From NCBI RefSeq assembly GCF_000298235.1, contig NZ_BAHE01000007.1, positions 1 to 64,000 on the forward strand: DNA of 64,000 nt, read 5' to 3'. Below, piece after piece: positions 63,763-64,000 of the stretch (within the stretch, counting starts at the first letter, position 1; every line of letters begins with the position of its first letter). The notes beneath the pieces were generated by a model. That model was given only the letters and a program-made list of their open reading frames with translations, made no database searches and was not told the origin of the DNA. The stretch comes from Gordonia namibiensis NBRC 108229. GTDB lineage: Bacteria > Actinomycetota > Actinomycetes > Mycobacteriales > Mycobacteriaceae. Made by a program: the position numbers and the translations under genes.

Positions 63763-64000
63763 CTAGCGGGCCAGGAACGCCAGGACCACCGACTCCCAGG
63801 CTTCTTTCTGCTCGATCATCACCCAGTGGCCGCAGTTCGGGAAGATGTGGATCTCACCGTGGGGGATCATCCGCATCGGCAGGATGGACATGTCGACCGG
63901 GCTGACCCGGTCGTCACGTCCCCACGTGATCAGCGTCGGGACGGACAGCTTGCGCAGGTTCGCCCATCCGGGTGTCGCCTCCGACGACCGCATCGCCTGC
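63763..64000 (-). CDS. alpha/beta hydrolase, C-terminal part (cut by window end)
   Basis: The last 78 or so residues of an alpha/beta hydrolase lie at the window end; the start is outside. VPTLITWGRDDRVSPVDMS holds the acidic residue of the catalytic triad, and FPNCGHWVMIEQKEAWESV holds the catalytic His. These features resemble meta-cleavage-product hydrolases such as HsaD. The nucleophile is not in the window. It could supply the HsaD step that is missing from the hsaA-hsaC gap. Confidence 0.7.
   Translation of the reverse strand, partial: QAMRSSEATPGWANLRKLSVPTLITWGRDDRVSPVDMSILPMRMIPHGEIHIFPNCGHWVMIEQKEAWESVVLAFLAR

Overview
The window is chromosomal DNA of a high-GC, mycolic-acid-type actinobacterium, most likely Gordonia or a close relative such as Rhodococcus. 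The grounds are the base composition, the mycobacteria-like gene order purL / SCP-like / purF / purM / DUF3073 / ygfZ-like / pabC-like, an EccA ATPase, and a cholesterol-ring catabolic set (hsaA, B, C, E, F, G and kshA) preceded by KstR-type operators. The genus is inferred from gene content, not proven. No tRNA, rRNA, CRISPR array, integrase or transposase was recognised.

Layout. 0.1-6.2 kb: cytochrome bd operon cydA-cydB-cydD-cydC (minus), with an inverted repeat upstream. 6.4-12.6 kb: folate, purine and housekeeping genes (pabC-like, ygfZ-like, MOSC, DUF3073, purM, purF). 12.8-18.7 kb: SCP-like protein, glutamate-cysteine-ligase-like enzyme, nitroreductase, an NAD(P)-dependent oxidoreductase with its own KstR box, a GDPD-like protein, DUF2752 and CD225-like membrane proteins. 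18.9-24.3 kb: purL diverging from an orphan eccA, then a lipoprotein and a membrane protein. 24.3-29 kb: sulfate activation (cysD, cysNC, cysQ) diverging from an IclR-type regulator across a perfect 16-bp palindrome. 29-30.2 kb: RibD-like reductase and a small secreted protein. 30.2-34.4 kb: enoyl-CoA hydratase and three acyl-CoA dehydrogenases behind a KstR2-like operator. 34.4-36 kb: TMEM175-like channel, then about 950 bp of gene-poor DNA with repeats and one possible gene remnant.

36-54 kb is the steroid region. One minus-strand operon is hsaA-hsaC-hsaB-DUF1214-SDR-sulfotransferase. It diverges from kshA and a small cysteine-rich gene across a promoter with two KstR boxes. A second minus-strand operon is hsaE-hsaG-hsaF-SDR, followed by an LLM-type oxidoreductase and an NTF2-like protein, behind a palindromic pair of KstR boxes. 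NlpC/P60, VOC, TDT transporter and LysR genes lie between the two. hsaD is absent from its usual place between hsaA and hsaC, where a 33-bp tandem repeat is found instead.

54-59 kb carries a branched-chain-amino-acid-type ABC transporter in which both permeases and one ATPase (LivH-LivM-LivG) are fused in one 925-residue protein, with a separate LivF, a lipoprotein binding protein and a divergent TetR. 59.8-64 kb has an Fe-S old-yellow-enzyme-like reductase, IclR and PadR regulators, two overlapping small genes, and the C-terminus of an alpha/beta hydrolase cut by the window end. That hydrolase is a possible replacement for the missing HsaD.

How the parts work together. KshA with Delta1-dehydrogenation opens ring B. 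HsaAB hydroxylates ring A and HsaC cleaves it. A C-C hydrolase (HsaD) should follow. HsaE, HsaF and HsaG convert the released six-carbon acid to pyruvate and propionyl-CoA. CysD, CysNC and CysQ supply PAPS and clear PAP, which could serve the PAPS-type sulfotransferase at the end of the hsa operon. That link is inference.
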